Shown one piece after another: positions 1 to 13,530 of a stretch of DNA of 64,000 bases. The notes beneath the pieces are model-generated. The model saw nothing but the letters and a program-made list of their open reading frames with translations, searched no databases and had not been told where the DNA came from. The DNA lies in the NCBI GenBank assembly GCA_034766995.1, contig CM068315.1, positions 43,195,318-43,259,317 of the forward strand, in the 5' to 3' direction. Positions within the stretch are counted from its first letter, which is position 1. Each line of letters opens with the position of its first letter. Source of the stretch: Acanthacorydalis orientalis. Its lineage: Eukaryota > Arthropoda > Insecta > Megaloptera > Corydalidae. Position numbers and translations under genes: made by a program.

Positions 1-1064
1 TTCGTTCTTAAATCAGTTATCATTTAACCATTGAACTAATTTTTTCTGGTGTGATTTAATAAATTTCATTGGTAAAATGGGTACAGAAAATCTAAAAGAA
101 GTAAACGTGTAGTGGTCACATTAGATGATAAAATGAAAATCGTTGGTTTGTTGAAAAAGGGGGTTACAGTACAGAAAATATGTCATGGCTATAACATTGA
201 ATCATCAACTTTATATGACCTAAAAGAAAAATAAAGCAGAAAATTCAGAAAGATACCGAAGCTGACGAGCAAAGTCGAAAAAACAATGAGAAAATCAAAA
301 AACACAGCTTTGGATGAAACAATTTTTGTTTGGTTTTTACAAAACCGTAATCTCGGATATCCTATACTGGGTAATGTCCTATGTGAACAAACGTTTATTT
401 TTAATGAAAAATTCGGTAGAGAACTCGATTTCAAGGCAAGCCAAGGTTGACTAAGAAACTTCAAATCACACCATGGAATTAGATGACTTGGAGTTCACGG
501 AGAAAACTTTCGATTTTTGTAGCAGCTGCAGATATTTTACAAGATAACTGATTGTTCAGATTGTGATGAAGAAGATATTCGAGAATGGCTAAGCAGAGAT
601 GAGAATGAAGTTGGATACTAAATTTTTAATGACGACGCAGTCGTTAGCCAAGTTTTTCATGAGCCAACAATTGAAGACAAAGAGGAAGAAAAAAGAAATT
701 CGCACTACTCAATAATTAGCCATGTTCATGCCATCAAGGCAATTGAAAATATCATGAAATATTTAAAACAATGACCTGAAGAAAGAGGCTCTGCTGCGAT
801 ACAGCAGCTAAATTACTTTCTTTCAAGAAATAAAAAAAATAACTTATTTTATTTCTAAATATTTTTTTTAAATCCAAAAACCACGTACATATATGCACAT
901 TCTATGTATAATAATAACACTCAATAAATATCTTCATTACACAATTCAAATAACTATGTATACAACTTCATGAATTTAAATATCCATACAATCTGCTTAT
1001 CCGAAAATTTCGTTATCCAGCATAGCCATGACAGTGGTTATGCCGGATAATTGGAGTTCTGCTG
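1..1064 (+). mobile_element. pogo/Tigger-type DNA transposon, internally deleted, 5' end cut by window
   Basis: The element runs in from the window edge and ends near 1064 in a terminal repeat whose reverse complement reads CAGCAGAACTCCAATTATCC, the pogo/Tigger pattern, followed by TA, the usual target duplication. A second imperfect inverted stretch lies just inside it (TTATCCAGCATAGCC near 1013-1027). Inside are the two ends of a jerky/Tigger-like transposase but not its centre. The left terminal repeat would lie before base 1. Orientation is + because the DNA-binding part is at the left. Confidence is high for the superfamily and lower for the exact right boundary. Confidence 0.8.
109..836 (+). 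pseudogene. Tigger/jerky-like transposase remnant, DDE core missing
   Basis: Reading + from about 109 gives VVVTLDDKMKIVGLLKKGVT and then a helix-turn-helix (KICHGYNIESSTLYDLK), the N-terminal psq-type helix-turn-helix of pogo/Tigger transposases. A TAA at about 232 interrupts it. The frame then continues as a CENP-B-like second DNA-binding domain (KNTALDETIFVWFLQNRN, later GRELDFKASQG and NFKSHHGI). From about 555 the sequence jumps to the acidic C-terminal tail typical of jerky-like proteins (DCDEEDIREWLSRDENEVGY, then HAIKAIENIMKYLKQ). The roughly 200-residue DDE catalytic core between them is absent. Several stops and a frame change confirm it is dead. It could only have encoded DNA binding, not transposition. 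Domain identity is from family knowledge; the deletion is seen directly. Confidence 0.78.
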
Positions 1065-1608
1065 TATATATGCATTCAGAAAGAAATTTTATATAATGCT
1101 TCATGTGTTGAATAATTAAAAAAACACAAATAGTGTTTTATATAAAATATTGACTATTTAACAACAGTATATTACACACAAATTAATAAATACTGAATAT
1201 ATTGAATAGATGATATATAAAAGTTATCTCTAAATAATATCGCTTATTCATGATTTTAATTAATACTATTTTGATCAGCAAACTGCTAATTACTTAGTTT
1301 CGATGTATACATTGTTTGTAATTTATAATTCATTATTGTTCAGATATTTTACAGTATTTATAATAGGTGTTTGTTTTCGAAAAATCACTTTTATGTATCA
1401 ATATTTATAATTTATACTGATGTTCTAAAAGTTGTTTTAAAAAGTGTATTTTTGATGTTACTGTGCCATGGATAGCATTCACTTTGTTTACTGTTTTCTT
1501 TTTAGATTTAGTGAAAAATATATTCTGGTGTTCTTTTTTCGACACTGTCTCTTAATGGATACATCTTGAAAGAGAATCGGATTTTTTTTTCAATATGCTC
1601 GGGTTTTG

Positions 1609-1737
1609 CATAGTGATGCGTGTGCACGTCACTCACGCATCTGTCAACAATCAATTGAGGATTTAGGATACGAAATCATATGCCATCCAACTTATTCGCT
1701 AGATTTAACTTTGTGTGACTATATTTTAGAAATGAAA
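1609..1737 (+). pseudogene. mariner transposase C-terminal fragment
   Basis: The + frame starting at 1609 reads HSDACARHSRICQQSIEDLG and then YEIICHPTYSLDLTLCDYIL. It aligns with the hallmark mariner stretch around the second catalytic Asp and the following block (consensus HDNARPH, then LGYEvLPHPPYSPDLSPtDYhlF). D and A of HDNA survive as S-D-A; the N is lost. No terminal repeats were found beside it, and upstream sequence gives no clear transposase. It is an isolated scrap about 43 codons long. The closest match in pattern is the Hsmar1/cecropia-like mariners that recur elsewhere in the window. Confidence 0.68.
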
Positions 1738-1807
1738 AAAATAGAAAAATTGTTATATTGAACACCGTTTATGTTTGAAAGTTAAATCTGTTGATTTGTT
1801 TTCATTT

Positions 1808-4282
<2,475 letters not shown>

Positions 4283-4349
4283 TATGAGGGTTGTTTGATA
4301 AATATGACAAAAAAGTAAGTTAAACATCGTTTTATGGAAAAAATCGATT

Positions 4350-5440
4350 TCATTTTTCAACATAGTCTCCATTGAGGGCTATACACTTAGACCAGCAAGT
4401 TTTCAATTTTTTCATCCTGTCGGAAAAGTTACTTTTCTCAAAATCTGCAAAGTACGCATTGACGGCGGTGTTGATGGTTGGACACAAATTCTCGACGAAT
4501 GAGAATTCGTCGAGAACTTGTGTCCACCAGGACAATTTTTCAAGTATGAGAAGAGAAAGAATTAGTGCGGGTGGATGAGGGATCAATTCGAAGCGTAATT
4601 AGTGCAATTTTGCCATTACGACGGTCGATTTGTGGGACGGCGCGTTGTCCTGGTGAAAGAACTATTTTAATGTGCCAATCTCGGCTATTTTTGTTTCAGT
4701 TCTTTTTTCAAATGTTCCAATAATGTTGCATAATAGACTCCTGTTATCGTGTCCCTCTTTGTTAAGTAGTCGATCAGGATGATTCCTTGAAAATCCCAAA
4801 AAATAGCGGCCATCACTTTCTCGGTCGACAAAACGATCTTTGCATTCTTCGTCGCAGTTTAACCAATCGTTGTCCATTGTTTTGACTGCTGTTTCGATTC
4901 AAGTGTGTAGTGGTGGATCATTGTTTCATCCTCGGTGACAAATCGACACAAAAAAGCCTGCGGATTGCGATTAAACATCGTCAAACATAGGGTTGAAATG
5001 TCCTTTCATGTGCGTTTTTGGTCGACAGCCAATAATAGCGGCACCCATCGCGCACACAGCTTTCTCATGTGGAATTTTTCGTGCAGGATATTATGCACTC
5101 ATTCAGTTGAGATGCCTACAGTCTTAGTTATCTCACGCATTTTCACTCGGCGTTCTTCCATAATGACACCATGAATTTTTTAACGATATCCGTCATGATG
5201 ACCTCAATCTTCAGTGCATATTCGGCTACATTTAAACACATTTACCTAGAAATAAACAGTTTTCAACGCTGGTGCAGTGTCTCCATAAACTTTATCCTTT
5301 GATATGAACGGCCGGCCACTTTTTCAAATAATAATATTTTATCACTGCACGCAACTCGTTTTTTGCTATTTTTGCGGCAATTACTACAACACTCGCTTGA
5401 ACAATCTGTAGAACGTGAAAAATGCGTCGCTTCTGCATGA
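4350..5440 (-). pseudogene. mariner transposase pseudogene
   Basis: Minus-strand reading, in order: a first helix-turn-helix region (NELRAVIKYYYLKK near 5370); the second DNA-binding region (MREITKTVGISTE, VHNILHEKFHMRKLCARWVP near 5000-5140); the block before the first catalytic Asp (RNPQAFLCRFVTEDETMIHH near 4900-4970, matching the family VTxDETWIHHY); then KVMAAIFWDFQGIILIDYL near 4790; FHQDNAPSHKS near 4650, with the second Asp; PHPP near 4580; and an intact C-terminus ending CIALNGDYVEK and a stop at 4350. Catalytic-site sequences are recognisable, yet several in-frame stops and at least three frame changes break the gene. Normal length is about 345 residues and this spans about the same. 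It is a cut-and-paste transposase in origin, of a different lineage from the Hsmar1-like copies elsewhere in the window. Confidence 0.85.
4480..4525. repeat. 20-bp stem palindrome inside mariner pseudogene
   Basis: 4480-4499 and 4506-4525 are inverted copies with one mismatch (core TTCTCGACGAA / TTCGTCGAGAA) around a 6-base loop. It falls in the C-terminal part of the transposase where the normal reading is disturbed. Confidence 0.9.
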
Positions 5441-5541
5441 AATGCTAATTTGAAAACTGATATTTGATATCCGTACCATTACCAAATGAATGTTAGTGCC
5501 GCATCATAGAAATTTAGCAAACTTATCAAAGGATTCTCGTA

Positions 5542-6444
5542 TTATACTAGTATATAGAAGCACTATTTATTAATCAGAACTTGATTTATGAAGTGAGTTA
5601 GAAAGAGCATATGCTTGTTTATAATAAATTGATTGATTATTAAATGTTTATTAAATATTAATGTATATTTAATGTTAAAAAATATTTCTTAATAATGGAT
5701 TCAAACCGAATTAAATTACTCTTTTCGTGACACCATACTACTAACTACTATACAACATCATATTTGAACTGAACAATTGCACATGCATAAAACTTATTAA
5801 ATTTAGAATGTAATTTATTTCGAAATATCATATTTTAATCCACAAACATCGTGGGAATTAAAAACCTATTTCAGTGTAATACAATATTGTTCCATGCGAT
5901 TATGTATACAGGACAAATACTACACACATACACACACACAAACTTTTTTTTCTAAAACACACACGTCGATTTTTATACTTTGTTCGAAATTGTGCTAATC
6001 ACAATTTGTGTGTTTGTGTTTATTTTTTTTTATCATAGTTTCGAAACTAAATTATAGTGTTGCATAATAAAACGGATTAAAAGATTTTTATTTTAATTCA
6101 GTTCCCATTTGTTACAGAATGATATATTTTCTATGAATACGAAAATTATTCATGGCTGTATCAATGGAAATGAAATGAAAATAGAGTTCGATATATTTTG
6201 ATGGAGAGAATAACAATGTTAATAAATATTATTTATTTGATGTAATTATTGTTATTTTATTCATTGTTTTTGGGATGATTTGTTTTATTTTATACAATGT
6301 TTTATAAATTGAAATAAATCAATAAACTCGATTGTAATAAAGAATCATCCATTTAGATATAAAATAACATATTTTTTTTAATTATATGCTTTATTATTTT
6401 TTAATTCAAAGATGAAACAAATGATAGATGAAGCAATGCAAGCT
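5542..6444. other. AT-rich sequence, nothing recognised
   Basis: Only short CA/TG runs near 5920-5965 and 6005-6020 stand out. No coding frame or terminal repeats seen. Confidence 0.5.
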
Positions 6445-6603
6445 GATTTGAAGCAAAATTATTAATAAAATCAAAGTCGATGTTACCAAAATACAATTTA
6501 AAATGATATTAACATGAATACGACAAAATGACACTTTCAATGAAAAAATTAAGGTTAGTATTCAAAAAAGCGAACACCTCAATTATTCTCTTACCAACAT
6601 AAT
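6445..6603 (-). mobile_element. partial Hsmar1-like mariner deletion element (5' end only)
   Basis: It matches the right-hand 160 bases of the about 561-bp elements listed below (motifs TTGAAGCAAAATTATTAATA, GATGTTACCAAAATAC, and terminal CTCAATTATTCTCTTACCAA). The other end is missing. Confidence 0.7.
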
Positions 6604-6754
6604 ATTATTAAATGTCTGATTAGAAAATTATATTTTGTTTGGTGAGAGAGTGAATCATTCATTTGTGCAATTTAATGATTACTTTGAGCGAAAAGCTGGT
6701 TTAAATATAAATTATAATACTATATTTTAATTAAACTATTCGATCATCACTTAA

Positions 6755-6890
6755 ACTCTTTAAGAATGATTGCATCGTCATCAATATGTATACAAGTAAC
6801 AATTAAAAAGATCTCTGATCAATCATTGTCCATTTTTGTTTAGAATTTTTGATGATTTATGGAAAAGTGAAAACGTCTTTTATGAAAAAG
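6755..6890 (+). repeat. foldback-family repeat, single arm
   Basis: Motif order GAATGATTGCATCGTCATCA, AAGTAACAATTAAAAAG, ATCAATCATTG, TTTTTGATGATTTATGG and GAAAAGTGAAAACG fits the plus-strand consensus of the family. Confidence 0.5.
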
Positions 6891-7184
6891 AGTACAAGGT
6901 AGAAAATAATTGTACATTTGATTTATAAAGAGTATATTCATGTTCCTTTTTTATTTCATGTCTTATATCATTTAATAGATTAAAGTCTATAAATAATAGT
7001 AAATGATTCGTTAATTTTACAGTCATTTTATAAATCAAATTATTTAATTTTTTTAAATATCAGTACGTGCTTATTTTTAAAAAAATCTAAAATTTGATTT
7101 ATAAATAAAAATTAAATATTGTAGTTTAAGGATTGTTGAATAATTAAAATTCCGATCCTCTCTCTTCACCCTCTCACTTAATCT

Positions 7185-7192
<8 letters not shown>

Positions 7193-7261
<69 letters not shown>

Positions 7262-7275
7262 ACGTATATGTATGA
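7193..7275. repeat. (TC)n(TA)n microsatellite
   Basis: Pure TC units, then pure TA units ending in TATATGTATACG. Confidence 0.97.
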
Positions 7276-8952
7276 TGGGTATTGAAATTACATTGAAGAA
7301 ATGCCCCCACTTTATAAAATAAATCATATCGTTGATTCTCAATGTAGATTTCTAGATTAGTTGTATTAGTTTGAAGACTAGTATATCAATATGTATATTG
7401 GGAACACCAATCAATAATGAACATTAATCACAGAATATCGAACCTATCATATTTTGATAGCTGCATTAATATATCAATATTTTAACAAAGATTATGATAT
7501 GTAAACTAGTATAGTATTTGTGGTTGGTTCGTACATTACGCACATAAAATGAATGCTCCTATGTGTCAGCAGGTTTTGTTACATAATTAAAGAGGGTTGT
7601 TTTGTACCGCAACATATACGACGAGTAAATATGTGTATTGCTCTAAATAAACTATACATGCAGTAACGCGTACAGGTACTGTTAATGGATAGAAAAAGAG
7701 GTGAACAAAGTTTATTGTCGATCGTCAGCAAGATTTTCGTACACGGACGCTGTTCTGTTTCTGTCTGACGTTGTTGTACCAAGTTCAGTTGTTATGGGTA
7801 GTTATATACGAAGGTTATAACTGGCTATTGGCAATGAAGTTAGTGGATTTATTAGACTGGATATATTGGCTATATCTTTTATTATTTGACCCTAAAACAA
7901 TATTATTTATGAACACTTTTATAAAACAAAAGAAGTTAATTGGGTAAATTATGATAGATACAGGAGATAAGTTTTTTTTCATTTATTTTTACTTTTACAA
8001 TATTTCAGAAATATCTTTTTTGAAACTGAATTTACATATAGTTTATACACAAATATATATAGTATTTTACATAACATGTTCATTTCCTAAAACATTTATC
8101 TACCAGTTATTTTTATAAAGAATAAAATTCTACATACATTCATATGCAAAAGAAATGTTTTAAATCTCATACGAAAAACTAGTTTTTTTTATCTAAAATG
8201 ACTTCGATTCTTCTTGTAAAGCAAATAAGTTCTTTTTAAAAGTCGTTTCTTGTCACAGGTAAAACAACAGATCGGCGTATAATTTCTCAAGTCGTCTTTA
8301 AATAATATAGTAGAATAAAATAGTGACTGCAGACATCTTCTCATTGATCAGAAATTCATCTCTATTGTATATACATACATAGCGAAAAGTTTTTCGAGCA
8401 TTCGTTACTAAATCTTTATCTTTTGAAGTTCGCGTTTCTGACATTTAATGTACTCTAATGGATGATCTATTCATTTGTAAAAATATTTCTATCTGTTTTA
8501 TTTTGATAGGTTCGATAAATGCTGTACGATTTTCTTTTGTGTACATTGGAAACATTTCATGAATAGATCTTCTTTAAGTATTTGCAAATGAGTAATTGGT
8601 TTGAAATAAATGATAGAATTGAAGTTTCTTTGTATATAAAGTTTGATATTTTAAACTGATCAATTTTCAAGAAATTGATATAAAATTTTAAAAATGTAAT
8701 AAGACTATTAAAAGTTATTTGGTAGCTAAGAATTGACAATAGAGTTGTGGATTTAATTAAACTATTATGATTTTAATACATATTCAGGATTGATGTATAT
8801 ATTTACACTACTTTTTAAAAATATTGTGAATTAGAATAAAAATTCAGATTTTCATTTTTCAGATTTTCAGATTTCAGATAGAAATGAAACTATCATATGA
8901 GTATAAATAAAAGAAATGATTACTGATTTAATATCCAAATAATTGAAATTTA
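7276..8952. other. AT-rich sequence with a slightly CpG-richer patch
   Basis: Between about 7530 and 7800 base composition is more balanced and CpG is common (for example ACGCGTACAGG, CGATCGTCAGC). I could not assign a coding frame with family resemblance. The rest shows nothing beyond AT-rich drift. Confidence 0.4.
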
Positions 8953-9370
8953 TTAAGGTGGTAGAAAAATAATTCCGATTTATAATCTTTAAATTCATAT
9001 ACGTTTTTCTCTGTACCTGTTTTAAGTGTACCCGAACTGTTAGATGATTAACGTCTAACTTTTAGGAAAGCTTTCGAATTTTTATGCGTGATTCTGATTC
9101 AAATAACGCTTTCAGTCAACCGTTTTCAACTGAAGAATGACACCTATGATCTTTCTCATCTTCAAAAAAATTTATGAGCAATTTCTCCTGCCTCACCACC
9201 CGTTTTGAGCTCATAAAAATTGCTCTCATTTATTTCTTTTTCATTTTTAATTCAATAACCCAATTTCAAGCAAAATTAAAACTAAAGTTGATATTACCAA
9301 AATAGAGACCGAAAAATGTCTTTTAAAATGATACTAACATGAAGACAATGAAATTACACTTATTTTATTT
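8953..9370 (-). mobile_element. Hsmar1-like mariner deletion element, right end missing, internal gap
   Basis: It starts with terminal repeat TTAAGGTGGTAGAAAAATAA and carries the characteristic HTH-coding stretch in minus orientation (GTTAGATGATTAACGTCTAA, then GACACCTATGATCTTTCTCATC). Compared with the 561-bp copies it lacks the segment coding the middle of the first helix-turn-helix (gap near 9165) and loses its 5' terminal repeat. Confidence 0.75.
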
Positions 9371-9770
9371 CATCACAAATTATCTAAAAATCATAAGCTC
9401 CCTAGACACACAATAAAATAAAAATCACAATAGGAAAACACTAATTTAAAATTATGTATAGTTAGATAAATATTTGTTAAAAAAATAAGTTATATTAAAA
9501 TTAGACTTTAATATATAATAAATGAAAAGTTAATATTCTAGATAAAAAGTGAGATACTAAGGAAAATATTCTTATCAAGCCCCATAATATATACCAAATC
9601 TATTATTATGTGTGATGAATTGAACAAATGTTAATGGATAAATAAAATCTGATCCTTTAAATCCTGAACTGATTAACAAAAATAGTAGTGGGAAATATTT
9701 TTATCAATAAAAATTGTTTGATAAAAGTAGTTTCATATAATGTTCATTTCAGTAAAGAAGAAATCATTAA

Positions 9771-9997
9771 TTCATATTTTTGTACTATATTCATTTAATT
9801 GATTTCAAATTATTTTATGAAATTAAAAACTTAATAATTTTTAATTATTCATTGATAAACTTTTAATAAATTTATTAAAAAAGTCATTATGATTTTTAAA
9901 ATTTTAATTATAAAATATATTTTAATATTATTTATTAATAGAATTTGTGAAAGAAGTGAACATTTTGGATAACTGATTTTTATTTCGTTATAAAATT

Positions 9998-10037
<40 letters not shown>

Positions 10038-10289
10038 ACAGTGTTACAAATTCATATTTTATACTATATTCTTTTAATTAATTTTAAATTATTTTATGAA
10101 TTTAAAAACTAAATAATTTTTAATAATTCATTGATTAATTTATAATAAATTTATTCATAAAGTCATTATGATTTTTAAAATTTTAATAATAAAATATATT
10201 TTAATATTATTTATTAATAGAATTTGTGAAAAAAGTGAACATTTTGGATAACTGGTTTTTATTTCGATATACAATTTGTATATATATAT

Positions 10290-10346
<57 letters not shown>

Positions 10347-10367
10347 TATACACGTAACATTGTTACT
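9771..10367. repeat. tandem duplication, unit about 280 bp
   Basis: Copy 1 is about 9771-10050 and copy 2 about 10051-10367. Both begin TTCATATTTT and run through AAAGTCATTATGATTTTTAA and GTGAACATTTTGGATAACTG to a TA tract and an ACATAACAGTGTTAC-like end. The copies are very similar; most length difference is in the TA tract, which is longer and carries extra CA in copy 2. The microsatellite is part of the unit, so it was duplicated with its flanks. Confidence 0.9.
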
Positions 10368-10870
10368 GAGATTTCACGTCAGTCCTTTGTGGCCAGTGTG
10401 TCGCATCAAGATGAAATTATTCAGACTGTGTATAATTTTAGTTTATGGATCACACGAACCCACGGCTACTTCCATGCATAAAAAATTAACACTAACACGT
10501 TGCGAAGTTTCGGACAAGTTAACTAAGTTCGCAAACCAACGTATTCAAGACATCTGTATGCATATCATTAACAAAACATAATTGCAATCTGATGTCAAAT
10601 CACTGAAATACTCATAGATTTAACAGTAATTGCGTTATAACTCTCTCTCTATTTGCTCTAATTGTGTAGAGTACGGTACACTTGCATTAAACGTAATGTG
10701 TGTAGTTTATGTCCCGATGTTGGGGATAACTGAACACGTCCAATATATGCTCATCTAAAATGCGTTGTATTAACGAATTATCTTGTCTGTCTAGTTGATT
10801 ATTAGATAATGACGACATTAGACTATCCGGATGGCATTTTCAATGACTTAATACACAACAGAATTTCTAT
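10368..10870. other. more balanced, CpG-bearing stretch of unknown role
   Basis: Composition here is clearly less AT-rich than the neighbourhood and TA arrays stop. An open frame covers 10276-10581, but its first third is TA microsatellite and the rest has no family resemblance. It may be conserved non-coding DNA; this is inference only. Confidence 0.3.
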
Positions 10871-11095
10871 TGTAGGTGATGACCTTATTTGTCTATCGGA
10901 TGTTTAAATGAAATTTGTGCGTTTAATACATCATGAATTATATATTCTCTCTGTAACATATTTTTAAAGTTCCTGTTATACACTCAGTTTCCATTAAAAT
11001 ACTTATTTAAAATCTAGCAATTTTTTTTAGAAATTATTTAAATACTTGATGGAAATGTTATATAAAATCGATTTTACTAAATACTTTTCCATAAT

Positions 11096-11187
11096 ATTAG
11101 ATTGGTAGGAAAATTATTGCGGTTTTTCTTTTCTAAATTCTAATTTTATTTTTTTTCAGTGAAAGTACATTTCATCGTGTTCATTTT
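11096..11187 (+). mobile_element. 5' end of a Hsmar1-like mariner deletion element
   Basis: It begins TTAGATTGGTAGGAAAATTA with GCGGTTTTT and continues to AGTACATTTCATCGTGTTCA, which is the 5' terminal sequence of the plus-oriented copy at 45897. It stops abruptly where a foldback repeat begins, suggesting truncation by or before that insertion. Confidence 0.7.
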
Positions 11188-11460
11188 TTTCATCACAGAT
11201 CAAAAAAATGCTTTTGATTAAAAATGTTCAATCAATGTAGATATTTTTTATTGTTACGTTTGATCATTTATATGGCAATGCTAGCATCTTCAAAGTATAA
11301 AGTATAAATATTTTTTGAAGATGATGGAATTTCAATCAAAATGTGCATGAAAACAGTCAAAAATGATCCATAATGATTATTGTTCATTTTTGATTAGAAA
11401 CATATTTTTGTAATTTGTGGGATGAAAAAAAATACATTTGTGAAAGTGAATTAGCCACAG
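11188..11460. repeat. foldback-family repeat, two inverted arms
   Basis: The left arm (about 11188-11305) is the reverse complement of the family consensus and the right arm (about 11306-11445) the direct consensus: TTTGAAGATGATGGAATTTC, ATGTGCATGAAAACAGTC, TTTTTGTAATTTGTGGG, ATGAAAAAAA. The centre has a short CTTCAAAGTATAAAGTAT linker. The pair could fold as a long imperfect hairpin. Confidence 0.65.
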
Positions 11461-11473
11461 AGTCAAAATTGTA

Positions 11474-12046
11474 TTAGGTTGGTAGAAAATAATTGCGGTT
11501 TATGACCATCAAATTTATATATATTTTAAGCTTTTATGATTTTTCTAGTTATTTTAAGTTGTCTAGAATTATTGCATGATTAACATCTAGCCTTTGTGCA
11601 AACGTCAGAATTGTTGTGCGTGGTTTTAAATCAACTAACGCCTTCAGTTACTCGTTATGTACTTAAGAATAATGCCCACGACCTTCTTCATCTTCAAGGC
11701 TCTCGTCTCCAATATGAAATGTTTAGAACCATAATTGACCGTACGTTCCTTAACAGTACTCACACCAAAAGCATTATTTAGTTTACGAGCAGTTTCTGGT
11801 GTTTTTCCCCCCGTTTTTAACTCATACAAAAATGCTCTTATTTACTTCTTTTCCATATTTATTTCAAAAGCCTAATTTTAATCAAAATTAATAATAAAAC
11901 CAAAGTTGATGTTACCAAAATACAGAATGAAAAATGAACTTTAAAATGATTTCAACATATACACAATGAAATGATACTTTTATTGAAAAAAAATAAAGTT
12001 AGAATTCAAAAAATAAAAACCGCAATTATTTTTCCTACAATCCAAA
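11474..12046 (-). mobile_element. Hsmar1-like mariner deletion element, complete
   Basis: Left terminal repeat TTAGGTTGGTAGAAAATAAT + TGCGG; right terminal repeat reverse-complemented reads TTTGGATTGTAGGAAAAATA + ATTGCGG. TA lies on both sides. The pattern TTAGGTTGG...AATTGCGGTTT is that of Hsmar1/cecropia-group mariners. Inside, minus-strand coding fragments include YELKTGGKTPETARKLNNAF and FGVSTVKERTV, the first helix-turn-helix of these transposases. After the second helix-turn-helix the sequence jumps straight to the 3' end, so no DDE domain exists. It is non-autonomous and would need a transposase in trans. Confidence 0.88.
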
Positions 12047-12404
12047 TAAAATCAAACATTTATAATTAAATAATTCATAAATAAATGGATTGTTCTAGAC
12101 ATTCATTTAAAACATTTCTCAAACGTACAAATATCAAAAAAGATTAATGGAAAACTTAGAACCGTTGTTCATTAGTAAAAAGGATCATACATTTAAAATA
12201 AATGAAGGTAATTTTTAAAAAATCTGTTGGGTGAAATTCAATTATTCACTGTGGCACAAGAGCTTTAAATAATCTTCAATTATCTGTTTCAGAGACCTTT
12301 CCTTCAAAGATTAATGCTTTTAAGAGTAAATTAAATGTTATTTTTAAATTTTCAGTAGATAATGTAATTTGTTCTTGTGAAATAAAAAAACCTTGTTAGC
12401 GAAT

Positions 12405-12454
<50 letters not shown>

Positions 12455-12937
12455 AGAGGATTGAAAAAGCAGGAATTAATATTTCGACTAGAAAATATTT
12501 GCACGTTATAAATAAGGCTTGTATATACGAATATTATTATTAAAACGTGTCCAACTGTGGCATTAGTTTAACAATCTAACATACTCGTATATCCTTCATT
12601 GTCCAGTTAGGGATTAATTAAATTTTGATAGAATTTCAGCCACCGAAGTTTGTAGGTCATGTTCTTGTTTCAACAGTTGTGAATTCAAACAGATCCCTTT
12701 GTATAATAAATGAGTTCTGAAACTGTCTCGAAGATATAAATTAACCGTTGATAGTGGATTTCAGGTAATTTAACTTTTGAAATACTTTATGTATAGTGTT
12801 TAATTGGATATTGATACAAAGGAGCATTAGAATCGTGAAAATTAGTGGAAGTTCTGTTCGACTGAGCTGAATTGAAAGTTTAATGTTAAATAAAAATATA
12901 GTCAGGTGATTTATGTACAAGTAATGAAACATGTTTC

Positions 12938-12998
<61 letters not shown>

Positions 12999-13371
12999 TG
13001 ATTAAAACTGAAATATTTGTTTAATTTCAATGAGCTTACATCTTTTGAAATTTACTTCAAAAGCAATTAAAGTTTATTTTAGATTCCTCTGCCGTAAAAT
13101 TGTGAATTGTCTTTATATCTTATACAGAATGTTTTCGCTAAAAAAAATAAATCTATAAAAATAAACATATTTCATTAAAACTCACTAAAAAAATATTTTT
13201 TTAATAATATTTATTAATATTTTTTCTTGCTATTCTATAAAAAATTTTCATTCTTTTACTTAGTAATTAAAATTCCATTAAAAAATGTATTGTTTATTGA
13301 ATAAGAAATTATAATTTTCTTTTTGATTTCATACAAATATTTTGAGGGAATGCGTATTTTTTTCAACAAAT
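12047..13371. other. AT-rich sequence with two long TA arrays
   Basis: TA arrays lie at 12407-12451 and 12940-12996. No coding region or transposon end recognised between them. Confidence 0.6.
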
Positions 13372-13530
13372 CTTGTTTCTCTATAACTTAAAAATGGTTC
13401 CGCCGCCACCCATGCCTTTTTATTCGCTCTCTGATTGGTTGATAATAGTCACGTGGTCTCTATTCTGATTGGTTGATATTTGTACATGACCAGTGTTCTG
13501 TTTCACGGTGTAAAATGAAAGAGGTGAAAA
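13372..13530 (+). repeat. dispersed CCAAT/E-box module, copy 1
   Basis: It opens TCTCTATAACTTAAAAATGG and contains TTCCGCCGCCACCCATGC, then two copies of CTGATTGGTTGAT (inverted CCAAT boxes) around GTCACGTGGTC, an E-box palindrome. Related copies are at about 20066-20185 (+) and 32575-32690 (-). Much less AT-rich than its surroundings. The TCTCTA start resembles Helitron 5' ends, but no Helitron helicase is present. Possibly the promoter end of a non-autonomous element. Confidence 0.6.

Larger units (their letters stand above)
4283..5541 (-). mobile_element. mariner transposon, near full length, degenerate
   Basis: About 1.26 kb, the normal length of a mariner. The left end reads TATGAGGGTTGTTTGATAA and the right end, reverse-complemented, TACGAGAATCCTTTGATAA, so imperfect terminal inverted repeats can be seen. 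Flanking TA fits mariner target choice. The single gene lies on the minus strand and fills the element. Damage from stops, frameshifts and an internal palindrome shows it is immobile by itself. Confidence 0.85.
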
